Shown here: positions 37,484-58,899 of the stretch, piece after piece
Position numbering within the stretch: position 1 is the first letter of the stretch
How the letters are laid out: each line of letters starts with the position of its first letter
Notes under the pieces: model-generated
Seen by the model: only the letters and a program-made list of their open reading frames with translations
What the model was told of the DNA's origin: nothing
The model's database searches: none
Made by a program: the position numbers and the translations under genes
Assembly: GCA_012295275.1 (NCBI GenBank)
Contig: CM022678.1
Coordinates: forward strand, 8,414,534-8,478,533
DNA: 64,000 bases
Source of the DNA: Chrysomallon squamiferum
Taxonomy: Eukaryota; Mollusca; Gastropoda; Neomphalida; Peltospiridae
Direction of reading: 5' to 3'

Positions 37484-37555
37484 AAAATGGCGGCAAGCAA
37501 GATGATAAATCACAATTTTGTGATCCTCCTGCAATTTACCGAGCGCCATTTTGGC
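37484..37555. promoter_or_regulatory. paired AAAATGGCGGC / GCGCCATTTTGG motifs
   Basis: AAAATGGCGGC (37484-37494) fits the YY1 consensus and GCGCCATTTTGGC (37543-37555) is a similar site in the opposite orientation. The pair is also at 49.34-49.41 and 59.74-59.81 kb; the block at 29.25 kb keeps the first site and the one at 19.34 kb only a degraded version. Function is unproven. Confidence 0.3.
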
Positions 37556-37599
37556 TACATTCCAGGTTTCCATTATGGTGTATCCTAAAGTTGTATCCT

Positions 37600-38470
37600 A
37601 AGCAGAAGCGTAGCGACAGTATCACTATCTTAAAAACAATTCCGCATGAATTAAAAACACGTATTAAACATTTAGTACAGGCCCGAAACCAATTATTCAT
37701 CTTTCAGAAAAATAAAACTGCTAGAAAAGGCTTTTAAAATTTTACTAATATGTTTGGAAAATACTGTCAGCTTTTTTAGTTTTCATTATTCATTTTATTT
37801 TAAGTGTCGAGATCTTCATTGACTACACTTTGAGCGATTCATACATAGCGATTGTCAGTTTGAGCGATTGACAATAGAGCAATTGTATTCTTTTTGTGTT
37901 TAATTAGCAATTTATAGCGAAAGTATCTGGGAATTTTTAGAAGAAATTAATTAAACTAAATTAAATTAGAAAACTGGGCATGAGTTCCGAATGTTCGAGT
38001 ATTTATAGCCTAAAGAAACTGAAATAAAATACATTATTTTCGTTTTGTATATAGTTTTTAGCATTTTCCTATCACCTTTAAAACAGAAAATGCTAAAGGT
38101 ACATCAGTTAATCTGCCAACCACAGAAATTGCTAGGCGTAGCATGTAGTCGCTCAAACGTCATTGAACAGTTCATATTTTAAGTATATAATTATCAAGCT
38201 TTGGTCCAGAAAACGAGAAAATGCTGAACTTGGTCCCCGAGCTATATTCATAACTGGTCTGGCCTCTGTATCGGAAATGAAAACTTCAGAGATATCTGGT
38301 TATTACACAGTAATCTATACAAGTAACACTTAATATACAATTTTAATTCGTAAATATTCTGATCCTTCACCAGAATAAAAAAACAAAAAACTGGTTAATG
38401 TTTGGTTTTAATATTGCACTTGTAAACTGATCTTTTTTGTTGTTAATATTCATCATACCTGAACTGACAC
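37600..38470. repeat. paralogous flank module, copy 3 of 5
   Basis: Same module as at 20.97 kb, with the ATTGTCA...TGACAAT stem at 37851-37875. There is no LINE upstream, unlike copies 1 and 2. Confidence 0.85.
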
Positions 38471-38489
38471 GTTATTATGAAACACAAAT

Positions 38490-38840
38490 AATCAGTCAGA
38501 TATATCTATTTGTCTGTCTACACAGGCACTTACATACACACACACACACATAGACTCACACACACACACACTCACACACACATATACACACACACACACA
38601 CACGCACACACTCACACACACATACATACACATACACACACACAAATAAACAGTCAGATATATCTATTTGTCTGTCCACACACACACACACTCACACACA
38701 CATAAACACACACTCACGCACATATACACACACTTACACACACACACACACACACACACAGACACATACACACACACATACACACACACTCACACACACA
38801 CAGACACAAATAAACAGTCAGATATATCTATTTGTCTGTC

Positions 38841-38872
<32 letters not shown>

Positions 38873-39187
38873 CACACACATACACACACATTCACACACA
38901 TAAAACACATATACACACACACACACACTCATACACACACACACACACTCACACACACAGAAACACAAATAAACAGTCGGACATATCTATTTGTCTGTCC
39001 ACACACACACACACACACAAACACACCCACACACTCACACACACACTAAGACACACACATATACACACACTCACACACACATACACACTCACAAATAAAC
39101 AGTAAGATAGACCATTTGGTCTATCTACACACATACAGCACACACAATCTGACACATGCACACACACACATCACACACATCATCACG
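38490..39187. repeat. (CA)n array with five palindromic spacers
   Basis: Spacers near 38484, 38643, 38807, 38964 and 39089 split CA tracts into a higher-order repeat of about 160 bp. The array is cut by the N gap. Confidence 0.95.
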
Positions 39188-39387
39188 NNNNNNNNNNNNN
39201 NNNNNNNNNNNNNNNNNNNNNNNNNNNNNNNNNNNNNNNNNNNNNNNNNNNNNNNNNNNNNNNNNNNNNNNNNNNNNNNNNNNNNNNNNNNNNNNNNNNN
39301 NNNNNNNNNNNNNNNNNNNNNNNNNNNNNNNNNNNNNNNNNNNNNNNNNNNNNNNNNNNNNNNNNNNNNNNNNNNNNNNNNNNNNNN
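39188..39387. other. assembly gap (200 N)
   Basis: Exactly 200 N, the usual placeholder length for a gap of unknown size. It lies at the end of a (CA)n array. Confidence 0.99.
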
Positions 39388-39590
39388 TTTCTTTTAAATT
39401 AACAAAGAAATAAATGTTAATAAAAAATAAACAGTTCTACTATTGCTAGTACTACTACTAATAATAATAATAATAATAGTAATAATAATAATAGTAACAA
39501 TAACAATTATAATAAAGCCACTCAGTAAACTACTTCAACTCATTCTATAATCACATATTGCTTTTTATGTTATGAAACAGCAAATAGACA

Positions 39591-39638
<48 letters not shown>

Positions 39639-40317
39639 GAAAATAAAAATAAAAAGTAGTAATGGCAATTTTCTACTAGCGGATGGTAGCGGATATTTAA
39701 GTTTGTCTGTGTTACAACGTTAAAAACGGATATCTATGAAACTGTTTTTCAGTAGATACATTTCTCTTCTGTATACTAGGCATAGATAATCGAAATAAAG
39801 TAATAATGTTTATATGTATATAATCTTCTTATTATTATTAAGATTGTGAAGTCTGTATATAGCAACTATAAAGTAGAAAAAAGTCGTGTGTGTTTGTGTG
39901 TTAGTAATTATAATAAGTAAATAAACTGCGGGTTTTGTATAACAAGCATAAAATTTTAACATTTGAGAATTGAGATAAAATAGCTATGGCGGTATTTGCT
40001 TAACAACCAAAGTTTAAGAATTTTAGAATTAAGATAATTAGCTATGGTGGGTTTTGTGTAACAAACAAAGTTTTAAAATGTGTCAGTCTAGGCTGGCTTC
40101 TCTTGCTCTTTGAATTCGATGTTTTCATTGACATCTGCAGTAATCTAATAATTTGTAATCTTTGCACAGTCCGGTGGGCCCTTTTATGAAATAGCGCTTA
40201 CTGAACCTTGAAATTCTGACCTTGTTTTGAGAAGCGTTTGACAGTGGGTTAGGCTTAGATTTGTTCTGACGTGTTGAGAAATTTTGCAGTGTAATCTGTG
40301 TCATTAAAGGCGTATAT

Positions 40318-40394
<77 letters not shown>

Positions 40395-40440
40395 ACACAC
40401 ACACACACATACACAAACAGACACACACACACGCTCTTGT
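39388..40440. repeat. paralogous block, copy 1 (copy 2 at 44.02-45.11 kb)
   Basis: It begins TTTCTTTTAAATTAACAAAG and contains a CT tract (39596-39634), CTACTAGCGGATGGTAGCGG and the CACAGTCCGGTGGGCCCTTT module, ending in (CA)n. The order is identical in copy 2, whose CT tract is about three times longer. Confidence 0.9.
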
Positions 40441-40535
40441 AAACCGATTTTTTTTTGTTAATATTCATCATCCCTGAACTGACACGTTATTATGAAACAC
40501 TCACAAATAATCAGTCAGATATATCTATTTGTCTT

Positions 40536-40576
<41 letters not shown>

Positions 40577-40693
40577 ACATACAAACACACAGACTCACAC
40601 ACACACACTCACACACATATACACACACACACACACTCACACACTCACACACACACACACAAATAAACAGTCATATATATCTATTTGTCTGTC

Positions 40694-40724
<31 letters not shown>

Positions 40725-40900
40725 ACACATACACACTCACAGACACACAGACACACACACACACACACACTCACACACAGACACACAAACAAACAGTCAG
40801 ATATATCAATTTTTCTGTCTACACACACACACACACATACACACACATACACACACACATATACACACACTCACACTCACACACACACACACACATCAAC
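40441..40900. repeat. (CA)n array with three palindromic spacers
   Basis: Spacers near 40503, 40660 and 40785. Confidence 0.95.
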
Positions 40901-43470
40901 AGATGTACATGCAAAAATTCACACACTTCAACACATGCACATGCAAAATTCACACACATGAAAACATGCACACACAAACCTCCATATACATACATATACA
41001 GTGAATTTAATTAAATCAAAGCAAATACAGTGAAATCAATGAAATGAAATGATATACATTAAATGAAATGCAAATGAAATACAATGAAATACAATAAAAT
41101 AAAATAAAATGAAATGATATACTATGAAATACAATAAACCAAAACATAATAAAAATACAATAAAATAATTGAACTGAAATAAACTGAACTGAACTGAACT
41201 GAAATAAAAGAAATTAAAATAATGATAAAATATAATAAAATTAATGGAATTGAAATGAAATAAAATAAAAAGTAATGATTGAAAATGATTCACAATGAAA
41301 TAAATGAAATAAATACAATGCTAAATTAAACTGATTTTGTCCATGGAATAAATGGCTTTTTAACAGTAAGTAAAAAAAATCATGAAAATAATTAAGTGAC
41401 AACCCATCCCATTTGAATCATATCTACCTTCATTTTACATGGTAAATTGTATAATATTGTTTATAGAAGTCTGAATATTATTTTTAATTAATTTTTTATT
41501 CAGGTTCCTTTATTTTATTTATTTTATTTTTATTCAGGGTCCTTTTTCATAAGCTTGTTTTGAGAATGAAAGAAAATGTGAGAAGTGACATTGATTCTAA
41601 GTGACTTGTTGTGTTTATCTCCCAGTTCTTCAAGTTTTCTCACTGTACTGAACAAACTAAACAGAAGAAACAGCAGAAGATAAAATATCTTCAAAACAAA
41701 ACTGATGAAGGACTGAAAAAAAAGTTCCACACCAAAAGTAATATTTTAAAAACAGTTACTTGTTATGTGGACTGCACTTACTGAAGAATTTATAAATCTG
41801 TGAAACTGTGATTTCAGATTCAAAGTGTCATTCATGCAAGATACAGTCAGACATAGACCAGTAGACAGAATGTTTGGACCAGACAGTCAAGTGTGTGAAA
41901 AAGAAATTATTTTTAAAAATGACTGATGTAGAAATCCTTGATTTACTGCTTTAAAAAAAATACAAATTGTATAGCTCAAGGGAGATAATTTTATTATTAT
42001 GATTATTTTTTTATTAATGTACTGGTAAAGATTTTTGAAAAAGTATGCTAATAAAACATAAAATGGAAGAAGATATGTTGTTTGGAAGATATTTTCTTAA
42101 TGATTAATTTGCAGATTACATTATAGGTCAAGTTGTTTAGTACATCTTAAATTTTTTTCTATCCGAATGTCTTGGTATTCTTTTATTTTGTTCTATTAAT
42201 ATACTTTCACTTGACAATCAGAAATCTTGGTACATTTATGTTTTATAGGAGTCTCAGCACTTTAAGACCTGTTGAAACATTTTAAATAAATTTTAATTTG
42301 GAAGTTCAGGTACATCTTAGACCATGTTTTTCTAAATTTTTAATTATGAATTTTGTTGAGGCTTTTCTAAAATTATCTTTTTCATATGAAAAAGTAGATT
42401 TGATGTTGATCTTTTCTTTTTCTTGTTCAAATAAATATTTCATTATTTTGTTTTCTGTTTTTCATTACATATTTGTAGCCAGCATTTTCATCAGACTTGA
42501 GAAACATTCCTAAGAGTGAGGAATATTTTTATTTATATAGTTTTGAAATAATAGTAGAAGTAATAGATGTGATTGTGGAAATACTGATACAGATAATGTT
42601 GCAGCAGTTAGTAATATAATTAATAGTAGTAGTAGTATAACTAGAAATAACAGCAGCAATAGTAATACTGGTAAGAGGTAATGAAAATAACAATAGCATA
42701 AGTAACTGAGGGAGTACTGTAATAATGGTACTATTATTAATTTTTGGCTGTGTACATATTCAGAAAACACCATAAACACTTTGCTTGGAGATATATAATT
42801 TTGAATTTTACTTGCATTTCAAATGACTGAATAATTTGGTTGTTTGCAGAATATAATATTTAAATTGTTTCTTCTATCTTTCTGTCTGTCTGTCTGTCTA
42901 TATGTGGATCCAGTCATTACACATATTACATTAAATAACTAAAGCTTATTGCTGACACTTGTTATACAGGCTTTTCTTTTTATTTATGACAGGTAATTTT
43001 ATTCAAAGACTTAAAATAGGTAGTTATAAATGTTTATTTAAACCCTGTTTTCTCCTTCCAAACAAATATTTAAATTATTCTGAGTTTTGTTATTTATATT
43101 TTTAATTTAAGCTAGAGTCATAGACAGCTTCATAAGGTAAAGTGGAGGGGAACAGTGATTAACAAATTCAGTGTTTAGCTGTTATTACAGACATTTCACT
43201 AGATGTCAGTCTGATCCCAGATCAAATCAGATCAATTTTTACAAAATCAGGAGAGAGAAATCATATTTTTTTACAAAATGAGATTGAATGATAGAGAGAG
43301 AGAGATAGAGATATATTTTGAAAGAGAGATTCTAAATGAGAGATCTTACTTTTCAAAATAATTATCACTCAGTTAAATTCAACAATAATAAAAAGTCTGG
43401 GTAAGGATTGGCTGAGGGTAGGTTTACAGATAGATTTTATACTGATTAATATTTATTGACAGATAAAAAA
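40890..43470. repeat. segmental duplication, copy 2 of the 16.0-18.1 kb flank
   Basis: It matches 16020-18110 block by block and extends further (42.83-43.47 kb) with sequence shared with 53.10-53.76 kb. No EGF exon was copied with it. Confidence 0.85.
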
Positions 43471-43957
43471 AGTCTGTTTAAGGAATTCTGTTTTCTACAA
43501 ATAAAGCTATTATAATTCTTACTAGATTCAAAATAATTTTTAATTTCAAAACACATTTTATTGTATTTTATCATTATTTCTGTATTGTTTCAGTTATGTA
43601 CTACTACTGCTGCTACTACTACTACTGCTACTACTACTAGTACTATTTAATATATATTGACAAAAGGAACATTTCAGTGTTAAGTCAATAAATGTATTTG
43701 TAAATATCCTACACTTCAGATTATTTCTGTAAATTAGATTAGGATTTTATATTTATTTTATTTTATTATTATTTTTTAATATATTTATTTATTCAAAAGT
43801 AGCAAATTATTTATGTATATCTTTGTCAATATTACAGTTGACTGGTTTGTTTTGACAGAAAAGAAAAAGAGAAAACCTTGAATGCTTAAAACATGATCAT
43901 GTTATTTCCAACATATTTTAATTATCTTCTTCTTCTTCTTATGATGATGATGTGATG

Positions 43958-43995
<38 letters not shown>

Positions 43996-44019
43996 AATGA
44001 TGATTATTATTATTATTAT
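43471..44019. other. AT-rich sequence, partly shared with 53.76-54.06 kb
   Basis: Contains ACT/CTA triplet runs (43590-43645) and a (GATGAT)n tract (43940-44000). No gene was seen. Confidence 0.5.
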
Positions 44020-45110
<1,091 letters not shown>

Positions 45111-45510
45111 CGATTTTTGTCTGTATACAGTGTATGTGTGTATCTGTGTATGTGTACGTATGTGTGTTTGTGTGTTTGTTGTATCTAGTGTGTTTATTTA
45201 AGTTGTGAATGTGTGTGTTTGTATGTCTATGTGTGTGGTGTGTTTGTGTGTTTGTTGTATGTGTAACTTAAAACATCTTCCTTTTCGCTCGAGTATTTTA
45301 TTCATCGTGATTAATGATATATCTAGTTTATTATTGAAACTTTAAACAAATATAAATACATAGTATAGTACTAATACTCTCTGACAGAAAATAATAACTT
45401 TTATTCACTGACATTTGTAAAACAGTTATAAACACACGCACACACACACACATAAGACGACGGATACATTTTATTTACAAAATGATTTATTCGGTATACA
45501 ATACAGTACT

Positions 45511-45570
<60 letters not shown>

Positions 45571-45797
45571 AATTAGAAAGAAAAGAAAGAAAGAAAGACT
45601 AAAAATAATAATAAGTAATAATAATAAAATATATAACCGACGGCTTGGAAAATAAGATGAGTTTTTTAGACGTCATGGGTTCATTTGAGGTCACTGTAAG
45701 TTCAAGTTGACAACACAGTTATACAATGTACTGCAGTGTAATTTATTTATTTTGGTTCCGGTTTAATAAACTGATTTTATTTTGGTTTACTTTTTTT

Positions 45798-45875
<78 letters not shown>

Positions 45876-46349
45876 GTTTTTATAAGATTAACTACCTTTG
45901 CTGTTATAATGAAATATGTTCACGAATAAAGAGCTACCAAACACACAGACACACCGTCACACACACAGTCACACACACAGCCACACACACAGCCACACAC
46001 AATATACGTAAAAAAAAGTTTCTTTCTTTCTTTTCTTAGGTGAAAGGGTCTCTTTATATATTTTATTATTTGTAGGTTATTAGACTGAGCGAGATAAGTA
46101 TAAATACATAAATTACATATCAATATTTTTACATAATGTCGACTATTAGATTGGGAAATAAAATTGATTTAATTCTTATTATAATATGTTAGATCGGGGA
46201 ATTAGTTTAATACTGACATAAATTATGTTGAAACGTGATTAATTGCACGTTTGTGTTGTATTTGTTTAATTGTAATGTATTTTATTTCTTTATTTAACAA
46301 GTCGATTTATCTTTCTATGTGGAGTATGTTCTCGTGAAGAAATCTGTCA
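45111..46349. repeat. paralogous non-coding block with CT tracts
   Basis: GT-rich DNA (45120-45260), CT tracts (45513-45556, 45801-45872) and, at 45.44-45.96 kb, sequence paired with 58.5-59.2 kb (AAGATGAG, GACGTCATGGG, GTAAGTTCAAGTTGAC). No gene was recognised. Confidence 0.75.
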
Positions 46350-50340
<3,991 letters not shown>

Positions 50341-50384
50341 ACACTTACAAATAAACAGTCAGATATATCTATTTGTCTCTCTAT

Positions 50385-50433
<49 letters not shown>

Positions 50434-50525
50434 CACACACACCTATACACACACACTCAAAATAACATCACAAACATACGCAGCACACACACACACACAC
50501 ACACACTCACACACACACACACTCA
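50341..50525. repeat. (CA)n array with one palindromic spacer
   Basis: Spacer at about 50347-50385. AATAACATCACAAACATACG, shared with sequence at 47.49 kb, interrupts the CA tract. Confidence 0.9.
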
Positions 50526-50625
50526 CTCATATAGATAGATATACATACAATGCACATTCATATCTCTGTATCAACAGTAAAGAAAGTAAAAGTTTCTTTT
50601 AGACTTTTATGGAAGCTGATCTATC

Positions 50626-51725
50626 GTTTACATTTGATTTCGAATTGTTAGTTGTTCTAGTAGTCATAGTAGCAGTTGTAGTTGTTGTAATAATATCATT
50701 TACCTTTGAAGTTGAATTGTTAGTTGTTATAGTAGTCATAGTAGCAGTTGTAGTTGTTGTAATAATATCAGTTACCTTTGATTTAGAACTGTTAGTTGTT
50801 GTAGTAGTCATAGTAGCAGTTGTAGTTGTAATAATATCAGTTACCTTTGATTTAGAATTGTTAGTTGTTGTAGTAATCATAGTAGCAGTTGTAGTTGTTG
50901 TAATAATATCAGTTACCTTTGATTTAGAACTGTTAGTTGTTGTAGTAGTCATAGTGGCAGTTGTAGTTGTTGTAATGGCAGTTGTAGAATATCAGTTACC
51001 TTTGTAGTAGAACTGTTAGTTGTTGTATTAGTCATAGCAGCAGTTGTAGTTGTTGTAATAATATCATTTACCTTTGATTTAGAACTGTTAGTTGTTGTAG
51101 TAATCATAGTAGCAGTTGTAGTTGTTGTAATAATATCAGTTACCTTTGTAGTAGAACTGTTAGTTGTTGTATTAGTCATAGCAGCAGTTGTAGTTGTTGT
51201 AATAAAATCATTTACCTTTGATTTAGAACTGTTAGTTGTTGTAGTAGTCATAGCAGCAGTTGTAGTTGTTGTAATAAGATCATTTACCTTTGAAGTAGAA
51301 TTGTTACTTGTTGTAGTAGTCATAGCAGCAGTTGTAGTTGTTGTAATAATATCATTTACCTTTGATTTAGAATTATTAGTTGTTGTAGTAGTCATAGTAG
51401 CAGTTGTAGTTGTTGTAATAATATCGTTTACCTTTGTAGTAGAATTGTTAGTTGTTGTAGTAGTCATAGTAGCAGTTGTAGTTGTTGTATTAGTCATAGT
51501 AGCAGTAGTACGTGTTGTAATAGTTGTAGTGGAAATATTGCAGCAGAATTATTCGTCGTTGTAGTTGTAGTTACATTGTTAATTTGTTAATTGTTGAATT
51601 AGTCATAGACGCAGTTGTAGTTGTTGTAGTACTTGTAGTGTCAGTATTAGTTGTTGTAGTAGCTGTAGTATAATTATTAGTTACTACAGTAGCAGTTGTT
51701 CTAGTAGTTGCAGTGGCTGATGTAG
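50626..51725. repeat. 72-bp minisatellite, expanded array
   Basis: About 12-13 clear units of 72 bp, then diverged ones. Each has TTTGATTTAGAA (or a GAAGTAGAA/GTAGTAGAA variant), GTTAGTTGTTGTAGTAGTC and AGCAGTTGTAGTTGTTGTAA. Open frames of 117 and 182 codons on the minus strand (24-residue repeat, NNSKSKVNDIITTTTTATM-like) and 132 codons on the plus strand follow from the unit length. No start context, splice site or domain supports a protein. Confidence 0.92.
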
Positions 51726-53102
51726 CATTATCAATAACATTACTGTGTTTTAGTAGATATATTTTTGCCAATATAATTAAATAATTAAAATTCTCTTTCA
51801 CGGGAAAATACGCGATGACGAACTCTTAAAGGTAGTTTTTAAAATTTAGAATTAAGATAATAAGCTATGGCGAGTTTTGTTTAACAAACAAAAAAAAAAG
51901 AATATTTTAAAATTTGTCAGTCTAAGCTGGTTTCCCTTGCTCTTTGATTTCGACTCTTTCATTGATATCTACAGGAATATAATAATTTGTAATCTTTGCA
52001 CAGTCCGGTGGGCCCTTTTATGAAATAGAGCTTACTGAACATCGAAATTATCACCTTGCTTTGACAAGCTTTTGGCAGCGGGTTACGGATAGATATTTTT
52101 CTAACTTGTTTTGGTTCTGTCATTTTGCAGTGTAATCTGTGGAAACCCACATTCCTCTGTAGTCAAAGTAACATTCGATACCCAGCACTTCAGTATTAAA
52201 TTAAACAAGATTTATTTCTGATGACGTAGCATTTTACATGTGTCACGCGGTGGTTCTGAGTCATGTGATCAGCTGATTGTTGTCGTTCAGCCAGGACAGA
52301 AAAAAAAGTCCGTATCTGAGTTAAATCATAGATGTGGGCTTACTGTTGTGTATTATATATCATTTCACCACCAATTATTATTTTTTCTAAAGTAATAACA
52401 TTCAGGATATATGAATGATAATAATCACAAACATAGAGGTTTGACCCGAACTGAATAAACATCATCTGCTAACGTATGTTTCTATTTTATCTTGCGAAAA
52501 AAACCTACAAGGAAAATAATAATAAATAAAATAAATAAATAAATAAATGATAAAAACAATAGTAGTGAAGCAACAAGTACTAATATTAATACTAATACTT
52601 ATACTAACTCTAACCCTACTCTATTACTACCTCTACTACCTAATACTAATAATTTTACTGTCATTATCACTAAAAGTATACTACTGCGGATAACAGTAAA
52701 TCTGTTAATTGCTTTTGTTATTTTACTTTATTTACTTTATTATTTATTTATTTATTGATAACAAATGTTTTTGGTGTGCACCTGAAATAATTTTGGCATA
52801 CTCTTATGAGAGCGTGAATTCAAAATGTGACTAAACAGAGTCAAGTAGGTTTCGCCTCGGTAAACAAACAGAATGTAAACTTCTGTTAAAATGAACATGC
52901 AGGGTATGAACACTGGTGTGTCAGTGTGTACACGTGACTAAATGCATATTTCTTTTTACGTCTAAATTTCGTTTCTTTCTTTCTCTTAATTATACATAGT
53001 ATCATCCACTTGGTCGTTCAATTTCAGATTTGGTTTTTTCCACTGGTTGTGTGTATGTGTGCGTGTGTGTATATGTAAGTGTGTGAATGTTTGCGTATCT
53101 TC
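51726..53102. repeat. paralogous non-coding block
   Basis: Matches 23.18-24.5 and 32.34-33.69 kb, including the CACAGTCCGGTGGGCCCTTT module at 51.96-52.20 kb. It stops abruptly at about 53102 (GCGTATCTTCTG), where the next segment begins. Confidence 0.85.
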
Positions 53103-53776
53103 TGATAAATTTGGCTGTTTGCAGAATATAATATTTAAATAGTTTCTTCTATCTTTCTATCTGTCTGTCTGTCTATATGTGGATCCAGTCATTACACATA
53201 TTACATAAAATAACTAAAGCTTATTGCTGACACTTGTTATACAGGCTTTTCTTTTTATTTATGACAGGTAATTTTATTCAAAGACTTAAAACAGGTAGTT
53301 ATAAATGTTTTTTTAAACCCTGTTTTCTCCTTCCATAACAAATATTTAAATTATTCTGAGTTTTGTTATTTATATTTTTAATTTAAGCTAGAGTCATAGA
53401 CAGCTTCATAGGGTAAAGTGGAGGGAACAGTGATTAACAAATTCAGTGTTTAGCTGTTATTACAGACATTTCACTAGATGTCAGTCTGATCCCAGGATCA
53501 AATCAGGGGAGCAAATCATATTTTTTACAAAATGAGATTGAATGATAATACTATATATATAAATATATATTAAATATATGTATATATATATTGAAATTCA
53601 TTCGTGAATGACAGTGAGAGTGAGATTAATCATTTAGATCTAAGTATATTATCTTTTTGAAAATAATTATCACTCAGTTAAATTCAACAACAATAAAAAG
53701 TCTGGGTGAGGATTGGCTGAGGGTAGGTTTACATTTAGATTTAAGATTTATTAAGATTTATTGATAGATTTTATTA

Positions 53777-53849
<73 letters not shown>

Positions 53850-53960
53850 ATTTATTGATTGAAAAGTAGCAAATTATTTATGTATATCTTTGTATAGGAC
53901 AGGTTTAGGACCTGGTAATACATACGAAAGTTACATTTGACTGGTTTGTTTTGATAGAAA
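53103..53960. repeat. segmental duplication of 42.83-43.96 kb
   Basis: TTTGCAGAATATAATATTTAAAT, CTGTCTGTCTATATGTGGAT and GAGTCATAGACAGCTTCATA are shared. An (ATT)n tract lies at 53774-53846. Confidence 0.85.
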
Positions 53961-54036
53961 AGAAAAACAGAAGACCTTGAATGTAAAACTCTGCTTAAAA
54001 CATGATCATGTTATTTCCAACATATTTTAATTGTTA

Positions 54037-54060
54037 TCTTCTTCTTCTTCTTCTTCTTCT

Positions 54061-54128
<68 letters not shown>

Positions 54129-54198
54129 AAGTTTCACGTTCTAATTGAAATAACTGTATTTAACACGTAAATTTAAAATTTCTTCTTCTTCTTCTCCT

Positions 54199-54276
<78 letters not shown>
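54037..54276. repeat. (CTT)n and (CT)n microsatellites
   Basis: CTT then CT to 54126, about 55 bp of unique sequence, CTT again and CT to about 54275. Confidence 0.95.
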
Positions 54277-54278
<2 letters not shown>

Positions 54279-54326
54279 GAAAAGAAAAACAGAAAAAGTA
54301 GTAATAGCAATTTTCTACTATGTTCT

Positions 54327-56792
<2,466 letters not shown>

Positions 56793-56831
<39 letters not shown>

Positions 56832-56891
56832 CATTATTATTATATTAAATCAGCGAAAACCAATGCTTCCCGACTAGTATACCAAACACAC

Positions 56892-56988
<97 letters not shown>

Positions 56989-57340
56989 ATTATTATTTAA
57001 CACTTCTTATTTTAAATCCAGTAGAAAGGAAGTATCTAATAATAAATCAATTAGATTGAAACTGAAACTTGGCAACATGTCAAACAAACATAGAAAAACA
57101 CGGATACTATGTTATATTTATATATAATAATATAATATAAATATATATAGAGAAAAAAAAATAGAACTTTCTCTCATAATTGATAGATAGATAGATATAT
57201 ATATATATATATAGTGATCGAAAAAGCATTCTGCTGATTGTCAGGGTCAGGTTTCCAACAAGAAAATAACAGCACGCAAAAAATAATGAATGAAGACAAA
57301 ACAAAAAACAAAAACGCGTGTTTCATGGCAAGAAAAACAA
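56793..57340. other. (ATT)n, (CT)n and (TA)n tracts with unique AT-rich sequence
   Basis: ATT tract 56793-56831, CT tract 56897-56985, TA/GATA-rich DNA 57110-57215. No gene. Confidence 0.7.
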
Positions 57341-57341
57341 A

Positions 57342-58360
57342 AAGTGGTCGCGTGTTTCTCAGTGGTCAGTGATGTTGTCTCAGTGGTCGAGTGATGTTGT
57401 CTCAGTGGTCGAGTGATGTTGTCTCAGTGGTCGGTGTATCGTTGTTGTCTCAGTGGTCGAGTGATGTTGTCTCAGTTGTCGAGTGATGTTGTCTCAGTGG
57501 TCGAGTGATGTTGTCTCAGTGGTCGAGTGATGTTGTCTCAGTGGTCGAGTGATGTTGTCTCAGTGGTCGAGTGATGTTGTCTCAGTGGTCGAGTGATGTT
57601 GTCTCAGTGGTCGAGTGATGTTGTCTCAGTGGTCGAGTGATGTTGTCTCAGTGGTCGAGTGATGTTGTCTCAGTGGTCGAGTGATGTTGTCTCAGTGGTC
57701 GAGTGATGTTGTCTCAGTGGTCGAGTGATGTTGTCTCAGTGGTCGAGTGATGTTGTCTCAGTGGTCGAGTGAGTGATGTTGTCTCAGTGGTCGAGTGATG
57801 TTGTCTCAGTGGTCGAGTGATGTTGTCTCAGTGGTCGAGTGATGTTGTCTCAGTGGTCGAGTGATGTTGTCTCAGTGGTCGAGTGATGTTGTCTCAGTGG
57901 TCGAGTGATGTTGTCTCAGTGGTCGAGTGATGTTGTCTCAGTGGTCGAGTGATGTTGTCTCAGTGGTCGAGTGATGTTGTCTCAGTGGTCGAGTGATGTT
58001 GTCTCAGTGGTCGAGTGATGTTGTCTCAGTGGTCGAGTGATGTTGTCTCAGTGGTCGAGTGATGTCTCAGTGGTCGAGTGATGTTGTCTCAGTGGTCGAG
58101 TGATGTTGTCTCAGTGGTCGAGTGATGTTGTCTCAGTGGTCGAGTGATGTTGTCTCAGTGGTCGAGTGATGTTGTCTCAGTGGTCGAGTGATGTTGTCTC
58201 AGTGGTCGAGTGATGTTGTCAGTGGTCAGTGGTCGAGGTCGATGTTGTCTCAGTCGAGTGATGTCGAGTGATGTCTCAGTGGTCGAGTGATGTTGTCTCA
58301 GTAGTCGAGTGGTGTTGTCTCAGTGGTCGAGTGATGTTGTCTCAGTGGTCGAATGATGTC
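57342..58360 (+). repeat. 22-bp minisatellite, roughly 45 units
   Basis: The unit is GTGATGTTGTCTCAGTGG plus TCGA, with very uniform copies between about 57480 and 58205. Variants: GTGTATCGTTGTTG near 57435, a 4-bp GAGT insertion near 57768, a TTGT deletion near 58064, and disordered units at 58215-58300. It is GC-richer than all surrounding sequence and CpG-containing (one TCGA per unit). Only one such locus is in the window. Confidence 0.97.
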
Positions 58361-58694
<334 letters not shown>

Positions 58695-58899
58695 AAGCAT
58701 ACAAGATAAAATTCGTGTAGGATGAGAGAACGATAGATAGAAAAGGAATATAAGATATGAAGTGTCAGAATGAAAAAACAATATGGGAGATAGAAGCTGT
58801 AGAAAGAAAACAAACAAAAATAATTAGAAACAAAAGAACGAAAGAATAAAAATAATAATAAATAAAATAAATTATATAACCGGCGGTTTGGAAAATAAG

